From Paenibacillus sp. SYP-B4298 (GTDB lineage: Bacteria; Bacillota; Bacilli; Paenibacillales; Paenibacillaceae), in NCBI RefSeq assembly GCF_027627475.1, contig NZ_CP115484.1, forward strand, positions 4,534,501-4,598,500: a stretch of DNA of 64,000 nt, written 5' to 3'. The position numbers and the translations under genes were made by a program. This document shows positions 1 to 8,630 of this stretch, one piece after another. Position 1 is the stretch's first letter; each line of letters opens with the position of its first letter. The notes beneath the pieces were generated by a model that saw nothing but the letters and a program-made list of their open reading frames with translations, had not been told where the DNA came from and did no database searches.

Positions 1-1234
1 CCGTGATGGAGAGTGAGGTAGCGGTTGCAGTGTCAACTGCAACTTTAATATCATCGACTTTGGTTCCAACAGCATCCGCGATTGCTTTTACCAGCTTCAC
101 AGCTTTATTTCCATTAGTACCTTCTTCAAGAGCAGTATTAATAGCAACACCAATACCGCTTCCTTTGTAGGCACCTTCACTTGCGTTATAGAACTCAATT
201 TGCTGTCCATTCAGTGTAAATCCAGTTCCAACGAGCTTAGAAAGATTATCATTAGTTTCAGCAGCGTCAGTACCCGTCAGGGAGTCGAAATCCAAAACCT
301 TGGAAGCTTGTGTGTGGGTAGTGGTTCCTACAGCGGCCTTACCTGTCGTAGCAGTAGCTGGATTGTATACAGCATTATTACTAGAAGCAAGATTAGCTAT
401 ATTACCTGCTGCACCATCGAACTTGCCACCAGCAACAGCACTTACAGTAACCGAAGTAGCATCTGATGTTACAGTATATTGGTTTTTAAGTGTATCGTTT
501 GCAGCAATAATTTTCTTTAATGCATCCTCTATAGCTGCTGTAGTAGTAGCTACGCTAGCAGTTCCAGCAACCGCTACATTAGCAGAATTAGAAGTAACAT
601 CATAGCCTTTTCCATCATTTGCAGTTAACCCACCATTAGAAGTAGTAGCTGTAAATGAGATTTTCAATTTTTCGCCATTCAGTGTGAATTCGAGCGTGTC
701 TCCAGCAGCAGCGGCACCTGCAATAGTGGTTGCTTGAGTTGCCTGTGTATGAGCCGTGTTCCCACCTGTCAATTTGCCATCCGTAAAGACACCAGAACCT
801 TTAAGATTAACTTTCCCGTCACCTTGCAACAACTTCTGAGTATTGAACTCAGTCGTATTACCGATCCGGTTGATCTCGGAAGTCAACTGGTTCATCTCGT
901 CTTGCAGCGCTTGACGGTCGGAATCAGTGTTCGTACCGTTCGCGGATTGGTTCGCCAGCTCGCGCATACGTTGCAGGATAGAGTGAGTTTCGTTCAGTGC
1001 GCCCTCAGCAGTTTGAATCAAGGAGATGCCGTCTTGAGCGTTGCGGCTTGCTTGATCCAGACCGCGGATTTGTCCGCGCATTTTCTCGGAGATTGCCAGA
1101 CCTGCAGCATCGTCGCCCGCACGGTTGATCCGAAGACCGGAAGACAGCTTCTCCAAAGATTTGTTCGCACCAGCAGTGTTGCCAGTCAGTTGACGATGAG
1201 TGTTCAGTGCCGCGATATTGTGATTAATACGCAT
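1..1234 (-). CDS. hag: Flagellin, 3' end outside the window
   Basis: Structural subunit of the flagellar filament, exported by the flagellar type III system. About 411 codons are visible and the reading frame runs off the window edge, so the C-terminal D0/D1 part is missing. The N-terminus has the conserved flagellin opening ([15 protein letters not shown]) and the coiled D0/D1 region to about residue 150 ([20 protein letters not shown] is typical). After that comes an Ala/Thr-rich surface domain that varies between strains. The ATG at 1234 has a strong AGGGAGGA ribosome site. The gene follows csrA, has its own sigma-D promoter, and its leader carries CsrA-type sites. Identity is secure from the N-terminus alone. 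Confidence 0.96.
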   Translation of the reverse strand, partial: MRINHNIAALNTHRQLTGNTAGANKSLEKLSSGLRINRAGDDAAGLAISEKMRGQIRGLDQASRNAQDGISLIQTAEGALNETHSILQRMRELANQSANGTNTDSDRQALQDEMNQLTSEINRIGNTTEFNTQKLLQGDGKVNLKGSGVFTDGKLTGGNTAHTQATQATTIAGAAAAGDTLEFTLNGEKLKISFTATTSNGGLTANDGKGYDVTSNSANVAVAGTASVATTTAAIEDALKKIIAANDTLKNQYTVTSDATSVTVSAVAGGKFDGAAGNIANLASSNNAVYNPATATTGKAAVGTTTHTQASKVLDFDSLTGTDAAETNDNLSKLVGTGFTLNGQQIEFYNASEGAYKGSGIGVAINTALEEGTNGNKAVKLVKAIADAVGTKVDDIKVAVDTATATSLSIT

Positions 1235-1236
1235 GA

Positions 1237-1276
1237 AAATTTCCTCCCTGAAATTGTATTCCGCATCCTTGCGGAA
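1237..1276 (-). promoter_or_regulatory. CsrA-type binding sites in the hag leader
   Basis: In the hag mRNA, TTCCGC - AAGGAT - GCGGAA forms a 6-bp hairpin (1276 to 1259) that shows AGGA in its loop, the usual CsrA recognition form. A second GGA lies in the AGGGAGGAAA ribosome site just before the start. In B. subtilis CsrA binds one upstream hairpin and one site over the Shine-Dalgarno of hag to block translation. The arrangement here is the same; binding itself is inferred. Confidence 0.75.
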
Positions 1277-1322
1277 GCCCTCGGTCTATAGGTCGGCCGC
1301 CCTAATTACCGCGCTAATGTAT

Positions 1323-1349
1323 ATATCGACAATCCGGTCGATTAGTTTA
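1323..1349 (-). promoter_or_regulatory. Sigma-D promoter of hag
   Basis: On the minus strand TAAA (1349-1346), a 15-base spacer and GTCGATAT (1330-1323) match the flagellar sigma-D consensus TAAA-N15-GCCGATAT with one mismatch. It lies just past the csrA stop and leaves a leader of roughly 80 bases that contains the CsrA-type hairpin. Confidence 0.85.
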
Positions 1350-1375
1350 TAGCTTTCAATGAAATTATCTAAAAA

Positions 1376-1627
1376 TTATTTGTCCTCCGCTTTCTCCTGC
1401 ATCGAGGGCTTGAGCAGGCTCGCCAACTGCCCGAGAGCCATCTGTCCCTGCGCCGCCTCGCGGTTCGAGGCCTGAATGGACATGTACAGCTCCTTGCGGT
1501 ATATATCCACCTGCCGGGGTGCGCGGATGCCGATCTTCACCGTATCCCCTTCGATTCCCAGCACGACAATCTCGATCTGCTCTCCGATCATAATCGATTC
1601 TTCCAGCCTGCGTGATAGTACGAGCAT
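1376..1627 (-). CDS. csrA: Translational regulator CsrA
   Basis: RNA-binding dimer that represses translation of target mRNAs by covering GGA sites near the ribosome site. In Bacilli the main target is hag. The 83-residue protein begins [15 protein letters not shown], the standard CsrA start, and keeps the core with VKIGIRAP and the conserved arginine of the RNA-binding strand (IYRKELY). The C-terminal tail of about 20 residues is longer than in short family members. It lies 12 bases after fliW, whose product FliW sequesters CsrA until flagellin leaves the cell, and directly before hag. Confidence 0.97.
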   Translation of the reverse strand: MLVLSRRLEESIMIGEQIEIVVLGIEGDTVKIGIRAPRQVDIYRKELYMSIQASNREAAQGQMALGQLASLLKPSMQEKAEDK

Positions 1628-1639
1628 CGCTTCCGCCTC

Positions 1640-2083
1640 CTATTCCGCTCGGTCCGCAGACTGCTGGAGCAGCGGATGACGGGAATTGTATTCATTGGAA
1701 CGCAATATATATTGTTTGCCAAGCCCTGACTTGCGATTCAATATCACTGGGGCCAGCAGATTAATCGTCGCCTTCGCCAGATCGTTAGGCACTGTCAATA
1801 TACAGAGAATAATGAGGTCATCCTCCCCTTCAACCTGCAATTCCTCCTGCACCGGCTCGGGAAGCTCAAACTCATAACTCGGGTAAAATATAAAGGGAGA
1901 GCTCACCAGAAAGGAAATGTCCTTGTTGTCCAGCGACTGCAGCAGTTGAATATTCAGCTCGTCCCCCATCTCCAGCAAGGCGAAGCTTCGCAGCTTCTCG
2001 AAGCCCGGCAAGCCATGCTCGAACCGATATACCGCCTCCCCCGGAATCTCCACCTCGCCCAGCCACGATGTCTCCACTTTCAT
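1640..2083 (-). CDS. fliW: Flagellar assembly factor FliW
   Basis: Binds CsrA, and in competition binds flagellin, so that flagellin is translated only while it is being exported. The protein has the family features GLPGFEKLRSFALLE near the N-terminus, a central acidic stretch, and the late segment TVPNDLAKATINLLAPVILN. An upstream ATG in frame would add 20 residues, but the ATG at 2083 (MKVETSWLGE) has AAGGAGG at good spacing and fits the usual length of about 147 residues. It is between the yviE-like gene and csrA, as in B. subtilis. Confidence 0.95.
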   Translation of the reverse strand: MKVETSWLGEVEIPGEAVYRFEHGLPGFEKLRSFALLEMGDELNIQLLQSLDNKDISFLVSSPFIFYPSYEFELPEPVQEELQVEGEDDLIILCILTVPNDLAKATINLLAPVILNRKSGLGKQYILRSNEYNSRHPLLQQSADRAE

Positions 2084-2180
2084 CACATTACGCCTCCTTA
2101 TGCTCATTCTATACAAAGATAGACCGAAGCGTATACGCCTCACCGGAATATACGTCGGTCTACCTCTCCTGCTGTCATGG

Positions 2181-2738
2181 TCATGCAGTTAAATCTACTG
2201 TAATGTTGATACTCGGCCATTGCTGCATATAGATGTCCAGCTTGCCGCGCTCATAACGATGCACCGGACGATTCACTTGAACGTCGATGTCCACACCGCC
2301 CCGCTCGACGTCAATATTCAGCTCATCCTGCGTGTAGCTCAGGTCTACATTTAAACTGGAGGCCGGGCCTCGGAAGTCGAATTCCGGGAATCGCTCGCGC
2401 CAATCCTTGGAGATGTCCGCGATCGCATTCCCGCCGCGCGTCAGATCGCCTAGCTGCTTGCCCTCGCTGATTCTCCGCGCAATTCCCTTGAGGGCAATGT
2501 CCTTGCCCATCGAGTAGATTTTGCTCATCACCTTCAGATTGTTGCCTAGCGCAAGCGCATCCCATGCCCGCTCCTGATCGATCTCCAGACCGCGCCTGTT
2601 TCTCGTAATCGTCTGCTTGGCCGATCGCTGTTGCATCTCCACCGTAGGGCGTGGCTGTTCGATCTCTTGCGTCCCATTGTCGGCGTTAATCCCGATGCGA
2701 CCATATTCCTGCCTGATCTGAATCTGAGGAATGTTCAT
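2181..2738 (-). CDS. yviE: DUF6470 family flagellar-locus protein (YviE-like)
   Basis: A 185-residue protein of unknown biochemical role in the place of B. subtilis yviE, between flgL and fliW. It begins MNIPQIQIRQEYGRIGIN, typical of the family, which reads as a strand-forming repeat around motifs such as IQIRQ and INIDVERGG. The C-terminal third has alternating hydrophobic residues (LNIDVERGGVDIDVQVN, then INITVDLT). No signal peptide or membrane segment is seen. Conserved position suggests a part in flagellar filament assembly, but no function can be read from the sequence. Confidence 0.85.
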   Translation of the reverse strand: MNIPQIQIRQEYGRIGINADNGTQEIEQPRPTVEMQQRSAKQTITRNRRGLEIDQERAWDALALGNNLKVMSKIYSMGKDIALKGIARRISEGKQLGDLTRGGNAIADISKDWRERFPEFDFRGPASSLNVDLSYTQDELNIDVERGGVDIDVQVNRPVHRYERGKLDIYMQQWPSINITVDLTA

Positions 2739-2760
2739 CTGGGGCCTCCTCTATCCTCTA

Positions 2761-3699
2761 TTAACGGAGAAAATCGATCAAGCTAGGACGAATCAGCTTG
2801 GCTCCCGCAGATAACGATGCCTGATACACATTCTCCTCCATCTGAAGATTCGTAATGACGAAGGCTTGATCGGCATCCTCTGTCTTGGACTGCAGTTCAG
2901 TCAGATTCAACTCGATGTCGCTAAGACGCCCCTGGATAAGTTCCACCCGGTTCATTCGGGCGCCAACCTCAGAGCGCTTCTCCAGCAATGTATTCATCCG
3001 ACTGTCAAGCCGTCCGAGCAGCTCGGACACCTTAGCGGAATCCCCTTCCGACAAGGCATCATAGGTCAGCTTCAGCACATGGAACAGATTGTCGCTCGTA
3101 GCTTCATTATCTGGTGTAACGGGCTCGCCGAACACCTCAGAGCCTGAGATATTGACCGCCATCACCATGCCTGGCGACAGTTCGTACTTGATCTGCCCTG
3201 TGTCGGTCGCTATATCCTGTGCTCGCGGGTCGCCAGAGGCGTCATCGATAGCCAGCTTAGGGAAAGGAGCTACCGTCGTCTGCTCGCCATTGAACATGTA
3301 TTTGCCATTGAATTGGCTATTTCCTACCTCCACCAACTGCGCATACAACTGGCCAATCTCTAGCTTAATCGCGTCATAAGCCGACTGCGGCTGAGCATTC
3401 GCCCCCTGCACCATCAGCTCGCGCGCGCGCTGTACGACATCGCCCGCCTGAGCAAGCGCCGTATCCGTATATTCGATCTGAGAGATCGCTGAATCGACAT
3501 TGCGGATATATTGCGAATTGCCGGACAGCTCATTGCGGTAACGCATCGAGAAGGTCAAGCCTACCGGATCATCCGAAGGCGCATTAATGCGTTGACCTGT
3601 TGACAACTGATTCTGCATCGTATTCATCTTGTTCATATTATTGGATACATTACGCAGCAGCTGCGTATTCATCATCGATTGGGTGACACGAATCGCCAT
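2761..3699 (-). CDS. flgL: Flagellar hook-associated protein 3, FlgL
   Basis: Junction protein between hook and filament (HAP3), exported by the flagellar type III system and placed on top of FlgK. The 312-residue protein has the flagellin-like N-terminal coil (MAIRVTQSMMNTQLLRNVSNNMNKMNTMQNQLSTG) and a matching C-terminal coil (DADQAFVITNLQMEENVYQASLSAGAKL). The length is normal for FlgL. It lies 21 bases after flgK in what looks like one operon from flgM to csrA. Confidence 0.96.
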   Translation of the reverse strand: MAIRVTQSMMNTQLLRNVSNNMNKMNTMQNQLSTGQRINAPSDDPVGLTFSMRYRNELSGNSQYIRNVDSAISQIEYTDTALAQAGDVVQRARELMVQGANAQPQSAYDAIKLEIGQLYAQLVEVGNSQFNGKYMFNGEQTTVAPFPKLAIDDASGDPRAQDIATDTGQIKYELSPGMVMAVNISGSEVFGEPVTPDNEATSDNLFHVLKLTYDALSEGDSAKVSELLGRLDSRMNTLLEKRSEVGARMNRVELIQGRLSDIELNLTELQSKTEDADQAFVITNLQMEENVYQASLSAGAKLIRPSLIDFLR

Positions 3700-3720
3700 C
3701 TACTATTCACCTGCCCTCTC

Positions 3721-5274
3721 TTAACGTCCGACGACGCCCATACCGTTAATAATCCGGTCAAGCATCTCATCGATGGTTGTCATATTGCGTGCAGCCGCGT
3801 TATAGGCATGCTGGAACTTGATCAGATTGGACATCTCCTCGTCAAGCGATACGCCGCTTACCGACTGCCTCCGTCCATCCACCTGATCAACGAGCGACTG
3901 CGCATTGGAGGTCTGACGCACCGCTTCCTTGGTCTGTACCCCGAGCTGACCCACCACAGAGGAGAAAAAGGCCTGCAGCGTGTTCTTGTCCTCCACTCCA
4001 TTGCTGCCAAATTCAAACTTGGCGTCCCGTGTCTGGGAGAACAGCACAGCAAGCGAGTTATTGCCGATTACGGCACTTACGTTGCCATCCTCATCGGTCG
4101 TGGTCTTCATTGCCGTAGCAATCTTGAAAGCATCAGTCACAATCGCCGGATTTACGGAGAAATTGGCCGCTGTTAATCCTGCGGTCGCACCGCTGGAATC
4201 GGTGAAGAACGGGATTCCCTGCTCCCCAGACAAGGTATAACCAAGCTGATGCAGACCGTTCAGTCCCTTGACCACAACCTTCGTATCTGCCGTAATCTCG
4301 CGCGTGCCGGCAGGAAGGCCATCCAGCACCACCCCATCGGGCAACAGCGTACCAGCAGGCAATGTAATCTCTACATCACCATTGGCAATCGTGTTGGCCA
4401 GCTTGTCCAGATCCTTGATGTAGCCCTCCACAAACCGGTCGCGGGACACGAACAGCCCATACATCTCGCCATCATTGAAGATCCCCTCTGTAAAGGCCTG
4501 CTCCAGTCCCTCCATCGTGAGCGCCTGCGGCACAGTGCCGCCCTCGACGAGCACATTGCCGCCCATCGTTACCTGATACCCGCTTGCCAGCTCCGTCACG
4601 TTGATGTTGATGACTTTGGAGATCTGATCGACCAGCAGGTCGCGCTGATCACGCAGATCATTCGCATTGTCCCCTAGCCCCTCGACACGGGTAATCTCGG
4701 TGTTCATCTGGCTGATGGTGCCCAGCATCGAGTTGACGTCCAGCAACTTGATATTCATATTGGTCTCGATGTCCGTCTTCAGGTCATTCAGTTGCTTCGA
4801 CGTATGATTCAGCGAATCAGCCAGCGCCAGCGCCTGCTCGCGCACGATCTTGCGGCTATCCGAGCTCTCGGGCGTCTTGCTCAGGTCGGACCATGCATTG
4901 AAGAACTCGTTCAGCACCGTGCGGAAGCCCGTATCTGTCGGCTCACTGACGATCTTCTCCAGCTTCTCCAGCGTATCCTTCTGCATCGTATAGTTGCCCA
5001 GCGCCTTGTTCTCATTGCGGAACTGGTCGTCCAGGAACTTCTCGCGAATACGGGTGATCGAGGAGAATTCCACCCCCATCCCCATCTGTCCCGGCACATT
5101 GGAGCGCATCAGCCCATAGGATTCGAGCGGGCGTGCAGCCACCATGTTCACGGTCTGGCGGGAATATCCTTCTGTGCTTGCATTGGAAATATTGTGACCT
5201 GTCGTGTATAGCGCTGCCTGCTGGGTTACAATCCCCCGCCGGGACACCTCTAGGCCATGGAACGTCGATCTCAT
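3721..5274 (-). CDS. flgK: Flagellar hook-associated protein 1, FlgK
   Basis: First hook-filament junction protein (HAP1), exported and polymerised at the hook tip. The 517-residue protein starts MRSTFHGLEVSRRGIVTQQAALYTTGHNISNASTEGYSRQ, containing the rod/hook-type motif around NISNASTEGYSRQ. It ends with the conserved helix EEMSNLIKFQHAYNAAARNMTTIDEMLDRIINGMG. The middle (about residues 270-440) is the variable domain. It lies between flgN, which encodes its export chaperone, and flgL. Confidence 0.97.
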   Translation of the reverse strand: MRSTFHGLEVSRRGIVTQQAALYTTGHNISNASTEGYSRQTVNMVAARPLESYGLMRSNVPGQMGMGVEFSSITRIREKFLDDQFRNENKALGNYTMQKDTLEKLEKIVSEPTDTGFRTVLNEFFNAWSDLSKTPESSDSRKIVREQALALADSLNHTSKQLNDLKTDIETNMNIKLLDVNSMLGTISQMNTEITRVEGLGDNANDLRDQRDLLVDQISKVININVTELASGYQVTMGGNVLVEGGTVPQALTMEGLEQAFTEGIFNDGEMYGLFVSRDRFVEGYIKDLDKLANTIANGDVEITLPAGTLLPDGVVLDGLPAGTREITADTKVVVKGLNGLHQLGYTLSGEQGIPFFTDSSGATAGLTAANFSVNPAIVTDAFKIATAMKTTTDEDGNVSAVIGNNSLAVLFSQTRDAKFEFGSNGVEDKNTLQAFFSSVVGQLGVQTKEAVRQTSNAQSLVDQVDGRRQSVSGVSLDEEMSNLIKFQHAYNAAARNMTTIDEMLDRIINGMGVVGR

Positions 5275-5292
5275 CGGTTCACACCTCTTTCA

Positions 5293-5802
5293 TTAGGCTT
5301 TTGTATCGAACTGGCTATATCGCTTGAACCCCTCTGATTGCAAGGAGCGATGATAGGTCGCCTCCTGCTCGCTCGGACCGGCAATCACATCCAGTGAATG
5401 GGCGATGTATTCCAGATTCAGCTTCATCATCTGCTGATTGAATTGATTCACATCCTGAAGCTCGTTCAAGGAGGCGGACAGCCGTTCACAGGCCGCTTGC
5501 AGCGCCTGCTTCTCCTCTGCCTTGTATACCATCTGGACGAGTTGGCTCATACGGAAGGTTCCCGTAGGCGAGATGCCACGCTTCACCAGGTATCTGCCGA
5601 CAGCCAGCAGACGCTGCCGATCCAGCTCTGTCACCTTCGCAATAAGCTTCGTCTCACGGTTGGTTGCCGCAGCTACACCATCTGTAGCGTTGGCCAGGAT
5701 CGCTTCACGCTTCTCCAGCCCCAAGGCAATCAGCTCGCGGTGGAGAGCATCCAGCTCATCCAGCGTATCGACTATGACTTGCACAGCCTCGTCCATGTCC
5801 AT
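5293..5802 (-). CDS. flgN: Flagellar export chaperone FlgN
   Basis: Cytoplasmic chaperone that keeps FlgK and FlgL unfolded for export. The 169-residue, mostly helical protein starts MDMDEAVQVIVDTLDELDALHRELIALGLEKREAILAND-like, the usual long FlgN helix, and has no signal peptide or membrane segment. Sequence conservation in this family is weak, so the call depends on size, helical pattern and position between flgM and flgK. Its gene precedes flgK by 18 bases. Confidence 0.9.
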   Translation of the reverse strand: MDMDEAVQVIVDTLDELDALHRELIALGLEKREAILANATDGVAAATNRETKLIAKVTELDRQRLLAVGRYLVKRGISPTGTFRMSQLVQMVYKAEEKQALQAACERLSASLNELQDVNQFNQQMMKLNLEYIAHSLDVIAGPSEQEATYHRSLQSEGFKRYSQFDTKA

Positions 5803-5874
5803 TCTCCTCGTAGTGAAAATTCATCGCGCTGCTGCGCGCCTACCGCATATATTAGCCAGACCCTGCAACGCCCG

Positions 5875-6150
5875 CTATTCTGATGGCGATTTCAAATAGG
5901 GCAAGAGCTTGTCTGCAAGCTTGCCGGCATCTACAGAATACGTGCCTGCAGAGACCGAGCTTTTCAGCTCACTCAGCCTCTGAGCCAGCTCGGCCTGATT
6001 CATTCGCTGCGACTCCAGCAACTCCTTCGCCTCCGGTGAAATCGACACTTCATCCTTGCGGCGAGCCGGCGAAGCTTGCTCCGACCGATGGCCGTTGCCA
6101 GACGCATATTTCTGTATGCCTGCAATCCGTCCGATTTCATTTAATTTCAT
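5875..6150 (-). CDS. flgM: Anti-sigma-D factor FlgM
   Basis: Holds sigma-D inactive until the hook is complete, so linking late flagellar gene expression to assembly. The 91-residue protein has the family start MKLNEIGRI and the C-terminal sigma-binding helices (EVSISPEAKELLESQ, then the segment ending ADKLLPYLKS). An in-frame ATG at 6210 would add 20 residues, but the ATG at 6150 has a GGAG site and gives the usual size. A sigma-D promoter lies about 50 bases upstream, which would put FlgM under feedback from its own target. Confidence 0.93.
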   Translation of the reverse strand: MKLNEIGRIAGIQKYASGNGHRSEQASPARRKDEVSISPEAKELLESQRMNQAELAQRLSELKSSVSAGTYSVDAGKLADKLLPYLKSPSE

Positions 6151-6200
6151 AGTCTCACTCCGTTCAACAAAAAGAAATAGCCGATGATTACTATGATGTA

Positions 6201-6228
6201 ATATCGGCATAGGGCTTATAAAAGTTTA
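6201..6228 (-). promoter_or_regulatory. Sigma-D promoter of flgM
   Basis: On the minus strand TAAA (6228-6225), a 16-base spacer and a perfect GCCGATAT (6208-6201) match the sigma-D consensus. The -10 element is also the left arm of an imperfect inverted repeat that ends in ATCGGC at about 6180, so a stem could form in the leader. Confidence 0.82.
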
Positions 6229-6337
6229 TAGTGGAATGCACAATCCGTCCGTCCACCTTATGGTAATCCTCATCCTGTCTGTCCTGCTATACTGAGGGCA
6301 GACCACTACATCTGACAGACAAGCATCTAATCTCGCC

Positions 6338-6730
6338 TCACTCGCCGGTTTGGTACGTTTTCCCTAGTCTGGCTGCATCCAGTCGGGCCTGATCATGACC
6401 CTTCAGCGAGTTGACATCCTTCACCAGCCGTTGTCTACAGTCCATGCACATATTGCTATCCCGAATCAACGTACCGCATACCTCGCATGGGTAGGACATA
6501 TTGGGCGCATTGACAATCGAGATCCGCCCCTCGCGGATGAAGCGAGTAATCTGCCGCGTGCTGACCTCCGTCTTCTCGGATAGCTCGGTAATAGTGGTGC
6601 CCGGAAATTTGCGCAGATAATCCGCGCAGCGCTCGTATTCCTTGTCGAGTTCTTTTATACAAGCAGAGCATAGATTCCGCAGATTTAATTGATAGACCTT
6701 CCCGCAGCGGGGACAGTTACCCAGATTCAT
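6338..6730 (-). CDS. yvyF: Flagellar-region zinc-ribbon protein YvyF
   Basis: A 130-residue cytoplasmic protein with two Cys clusters (CPRCGK and CSAC near the N-terminus; CEVCG and CMDC near residues 80-98), each able to bind zinc. Between them is a helix-turn-helix-like segment (TTITELSEKTEVSTRQITRFI). It belongs to the flagellar-operon family of B. subtilis yvyF, where it adjoins flgM; its job there is not well known. The ATG at 6730 has AAGGAG at 9 bases; an upstream TTG has no room for a site. It may regulate or process RNA or DNA, which is inference. Confidence 0.88.
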   Translation of the reverse strand: MNLGNCPRCGKVYQLNLRNLCSACIKELDKEYERCADYLRKFPGTTITELSEKTEVSTRQITRFIREGRISIVNAPNMSYPCEVCGTLIRDSNMCMDCRQRLVKDVNSLKGHDQARLDAARLGKTYQTGE

Positions 6731-7098
6731 TATCGCCAACTCCTTTTCTTCTCCGGCTGACCATGGCTGAATATAATAAGTTACCTTATATTTTAACGGA
6801 TAAATCCAAATTTTTCACTACGGAAAATTAAAGTTCGCGATTGCACTGGCTCGATTCCGTAATCCCTTACATTTCGCTATGACTCTATGTGCTTGGGCAG
6901 CCTGTCATCTCGATGCTTCCAAACCTGGCGAATAAGGCTCCTGACCACCTGGCCGTACCTAACAAAATCAACAGCTACCTCACTCATGGACATGTCAAGC
7001 AGGCATCCGCCTCGCTGCAAGCCAGCCAATACAGGCAGCATCCGGCACGCAAAAAAAGGCCAACCAGTAATAACGGGTTAACCTGGATCGAGCATACG

Positions 7099-7140
7099 AA
7101 AGGCTGGACGGAAAACCTTACGTTTTCTCGCCCAGCCTTT
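7099..7140. terminator. Hairpin after the flavin reductase gene
   Basis: AAAGGCTGG (7099-7107) pairs with CCAGCCTTT (7132-7140), with an inner GAAAAC/GTTTTC stem. The T-run is better on the plus strand (7138-7142), but the only nearby gene ends at 7199 on the minus strand, so it probably works for that gene. The rest of 6740-7198 holds no gene that I can support. Confidence 0.65.
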
Positions 7141-7198
7141 TTCGGGGGACTCGGTGGACAGCCCCATGAAGCTCGAATACAACAAGACAATAGCAACA

Positions 7199-7816
7199 TT
7201 ACAACGGCCGTTCCATCGTAAATCGTTCGCCCAGCCTGGCATAATCGTCGCCAGCCAGTCGGCTTAACGGACGCAGGGCCGCGGCATCGATGCGTCCTGC
7301 CTCATAGATTGTCTCATCTACATGAAAGCAGACGACGCGACCGATCAGCAGATCGCAGGACGGTGCACCTGCTTCATCTCCCCCAAGCTCCACGACCCGC
7401 TCCAGCACACATTCCATACGAACCTTCGCCTCAGCTATGCCAGGGACCCTAATCTTCGAGCTTGCTACCGGGGTCAGGCCCGCCAGCTCCACCTCGCTCT
7501 CCTCCGAAGGAATACTGGCCGCCGTCCTGTTCATCTGCTCCCCATAGCCCTCATCGGCGACGTGCACGACGAACTCTCCTCCTGCAACCGCATTAGCTGC
7601 TGTATCCTTGCGTGTACCATCTGGCTTACGCTGCACAGCGATGCTGACCATAGGCGGATTCGCGGTTACGATATTAAAGAAGCTGAACGGCGCTGCGTTA
7701 AGCACGCCATCGCGGTTCATAGTAGTTACCATAGCAATCGGCCTGGGAGCTATGCTGCCGATGAGCAGCTTGTAATTGTCACGTGTGCTCACACTGGCGG
7801 GGTCTATCGAAATCAT
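7199..7816 (-). CDS. Flavin reductase family protein (FMN-binding split barrel)
   Basis: Predicted cytoplasmic NAD(P)H:FMN reductase or FMN-binding protein of the flavoredoxin type. The 205-residue protein shows the family pattern GSIAPRPIAMVTTMNRDGVLNAAPFSFFN, then PPMVSIAVQRKPDGTRKDTAAN and GEFVVHVADE, which build the FMN site. A longer frame reaches 7933, but the ATG at 7816 has AAAGGAAG at good spacing. It follows the DoxX gene, possibly as one transcript. The substrate is unknown. The pair lies between comFC and yvyF, where B. subtilis has no such genes. Confidence 0.85.
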   Translation of the reverse strand: MISIDPASVSTRDNYKLLIGSIAPRPIAMVTTMNRDGVLNAAPFSFFNIVTANPPMVSIAVQRKPDGTRKDTAANAVAGGEFVVHVADEGYGEQMNRTAASIPSEESEVELAGLTPVASSKIRVPGIAEAKVRMECVLERVVELGGDEAGAPSCDLLIGRVVCFHVDETIYEAGRIDAAALRPLSRLAGDDYARLGERFTMERPL

Positions 7817-7985
7817 CGGCGACTTCCTTTCTGTAATCGGCGAAATGCCATAGGATATGGAACACAACGAATGGAGCACCAGCCTGCGCTGCATCCCCTC
7901 TGATGCCCGACCAGCAGAGCCAGGCTGGTTCATCCCAGCCCTTGCCCTACACGCTCGCTCAGCATTTCGTACTATTATAGCTGAG

Positions 7986-8387
7986 TTATTTCAGCAGTGC
8001 ATCCAACGAGTAATCTCCAGCACCCACCAAAGCCACCCCAAGCGCGACAGCGATCAACACCAGATTGTATTCATAGCCGTTCGCTGTTGTCCACAGGCCA
8101 TTGGCTCCGTGCACTTTGAATATCGCGACGAGCATCGTTGCGATGATCAGCGCCGCGGCAACCGGCGTCAGCAATCCCAGTGCAAACAGCAGTCCGCCCA
8201 GCAGCTCCATTAATCCGGCGACAACAGCCATCGCCACTCCCGGCTTGACTCCGATCGATTCCAGCCAGCCGCCAGTTCCCTTCGGACCATAGCCTCCAAA
8301 CCAGCCAAACAGCTTCTGCGCTCCGTGCCCGATGAACAATAACCCTACTACGATTCGAATAATGAACAATCCCCATGCAATACTCAT
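7986..8387 (-). CDS. DoxX family membrane protein
   Basis: A 133-residue integral membrane protein with four hydrophobic segments (about residues 5-20, 50-70, 73-93 and 108-125). The family signature [32 protein letters not shown] is present. DoxX proteins often accompany redox or quinone-stress enzymes; B. subtilis MhqP is one. The gene is 45 bases below a palindrome-like site (8432-8447) and upstream of the flavin reductase gene. A redox-stress role is inferred from family and context. Confidence 0.9.
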   Translation of the reverse strand: MSIAWGLFIIRIVVGLLFIGHGAQKLFGWFGGYGPKGTGGWLESIGVKPGVAMAVVAGLMELLGGLLFALGLLTPVAAALIIATMLVAIFKVHGANGLWTTANGYEYNLVLIAVALGVALVGAGDYSLDALLK

Positions 8388-8431
8388 GTCTACATTCCTC
8401 CATATGAAATTATATTATCACTAATCAAAGA

Positions 8432-8447
8432 CTCTTTAAATTAAGAT
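8432..8447. promoter_or_regulatory. Putative operator before doxX
   Basis: CTCTTTAAATTAAGAT matches the palindrome at 8631-8646 in 13 of 16 positions, and both are followed by ATATG. It ends 45 bases upstream of the DoxX start. The outer TCT...AGA frame with an 8-base centre resembles MhqR-type (MarR family) boxes of B. subtilis, which control DoxX-containing operons. The regulator itself is not in the window. Confidence 0.5.
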
Positions 8448-8497
8448 ATATGCCATACTTCTGTATAATATGCCGGTAGTGTTGCATTGCTAAGGCG

Positions 8498-8599
8498 CTA
8501 AGTTGGCTCCCAGCCAGCACAGTACCACACCTGCAAGAAGGGATTCGGCCTCATCATTCGTGGCTGTACGAACCTGCCTGAGCTGGTTGTATTATTCAT
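8498..8599 (-). CDS. 33-residue ORF with strong ribosome site; possible gene remnant
   Basis: An ATG at 8599 stands behind AAGGAGGGAAGCCAA, an excellent ribosome site, and just downstream of the palindrome at 8631-8646. The frame is MNNTTSSGRFVQPRMMRPNP and so on, ending with WEPT and TAG. I recognise no family. It could be a small regulatory peptide, or the surviving start of a deleted gene that once shared control with doxX. No membrane segment is visible. Confidence 0.4.
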   Translation of the reverse strand: MNNTTSSGRFVQPRMMRPNPFLQVWYCAGWEPT

Positions 8600-8630
8600 T
8601 TGGCTTCCCTCCTTTATCTCGAATTAAATC

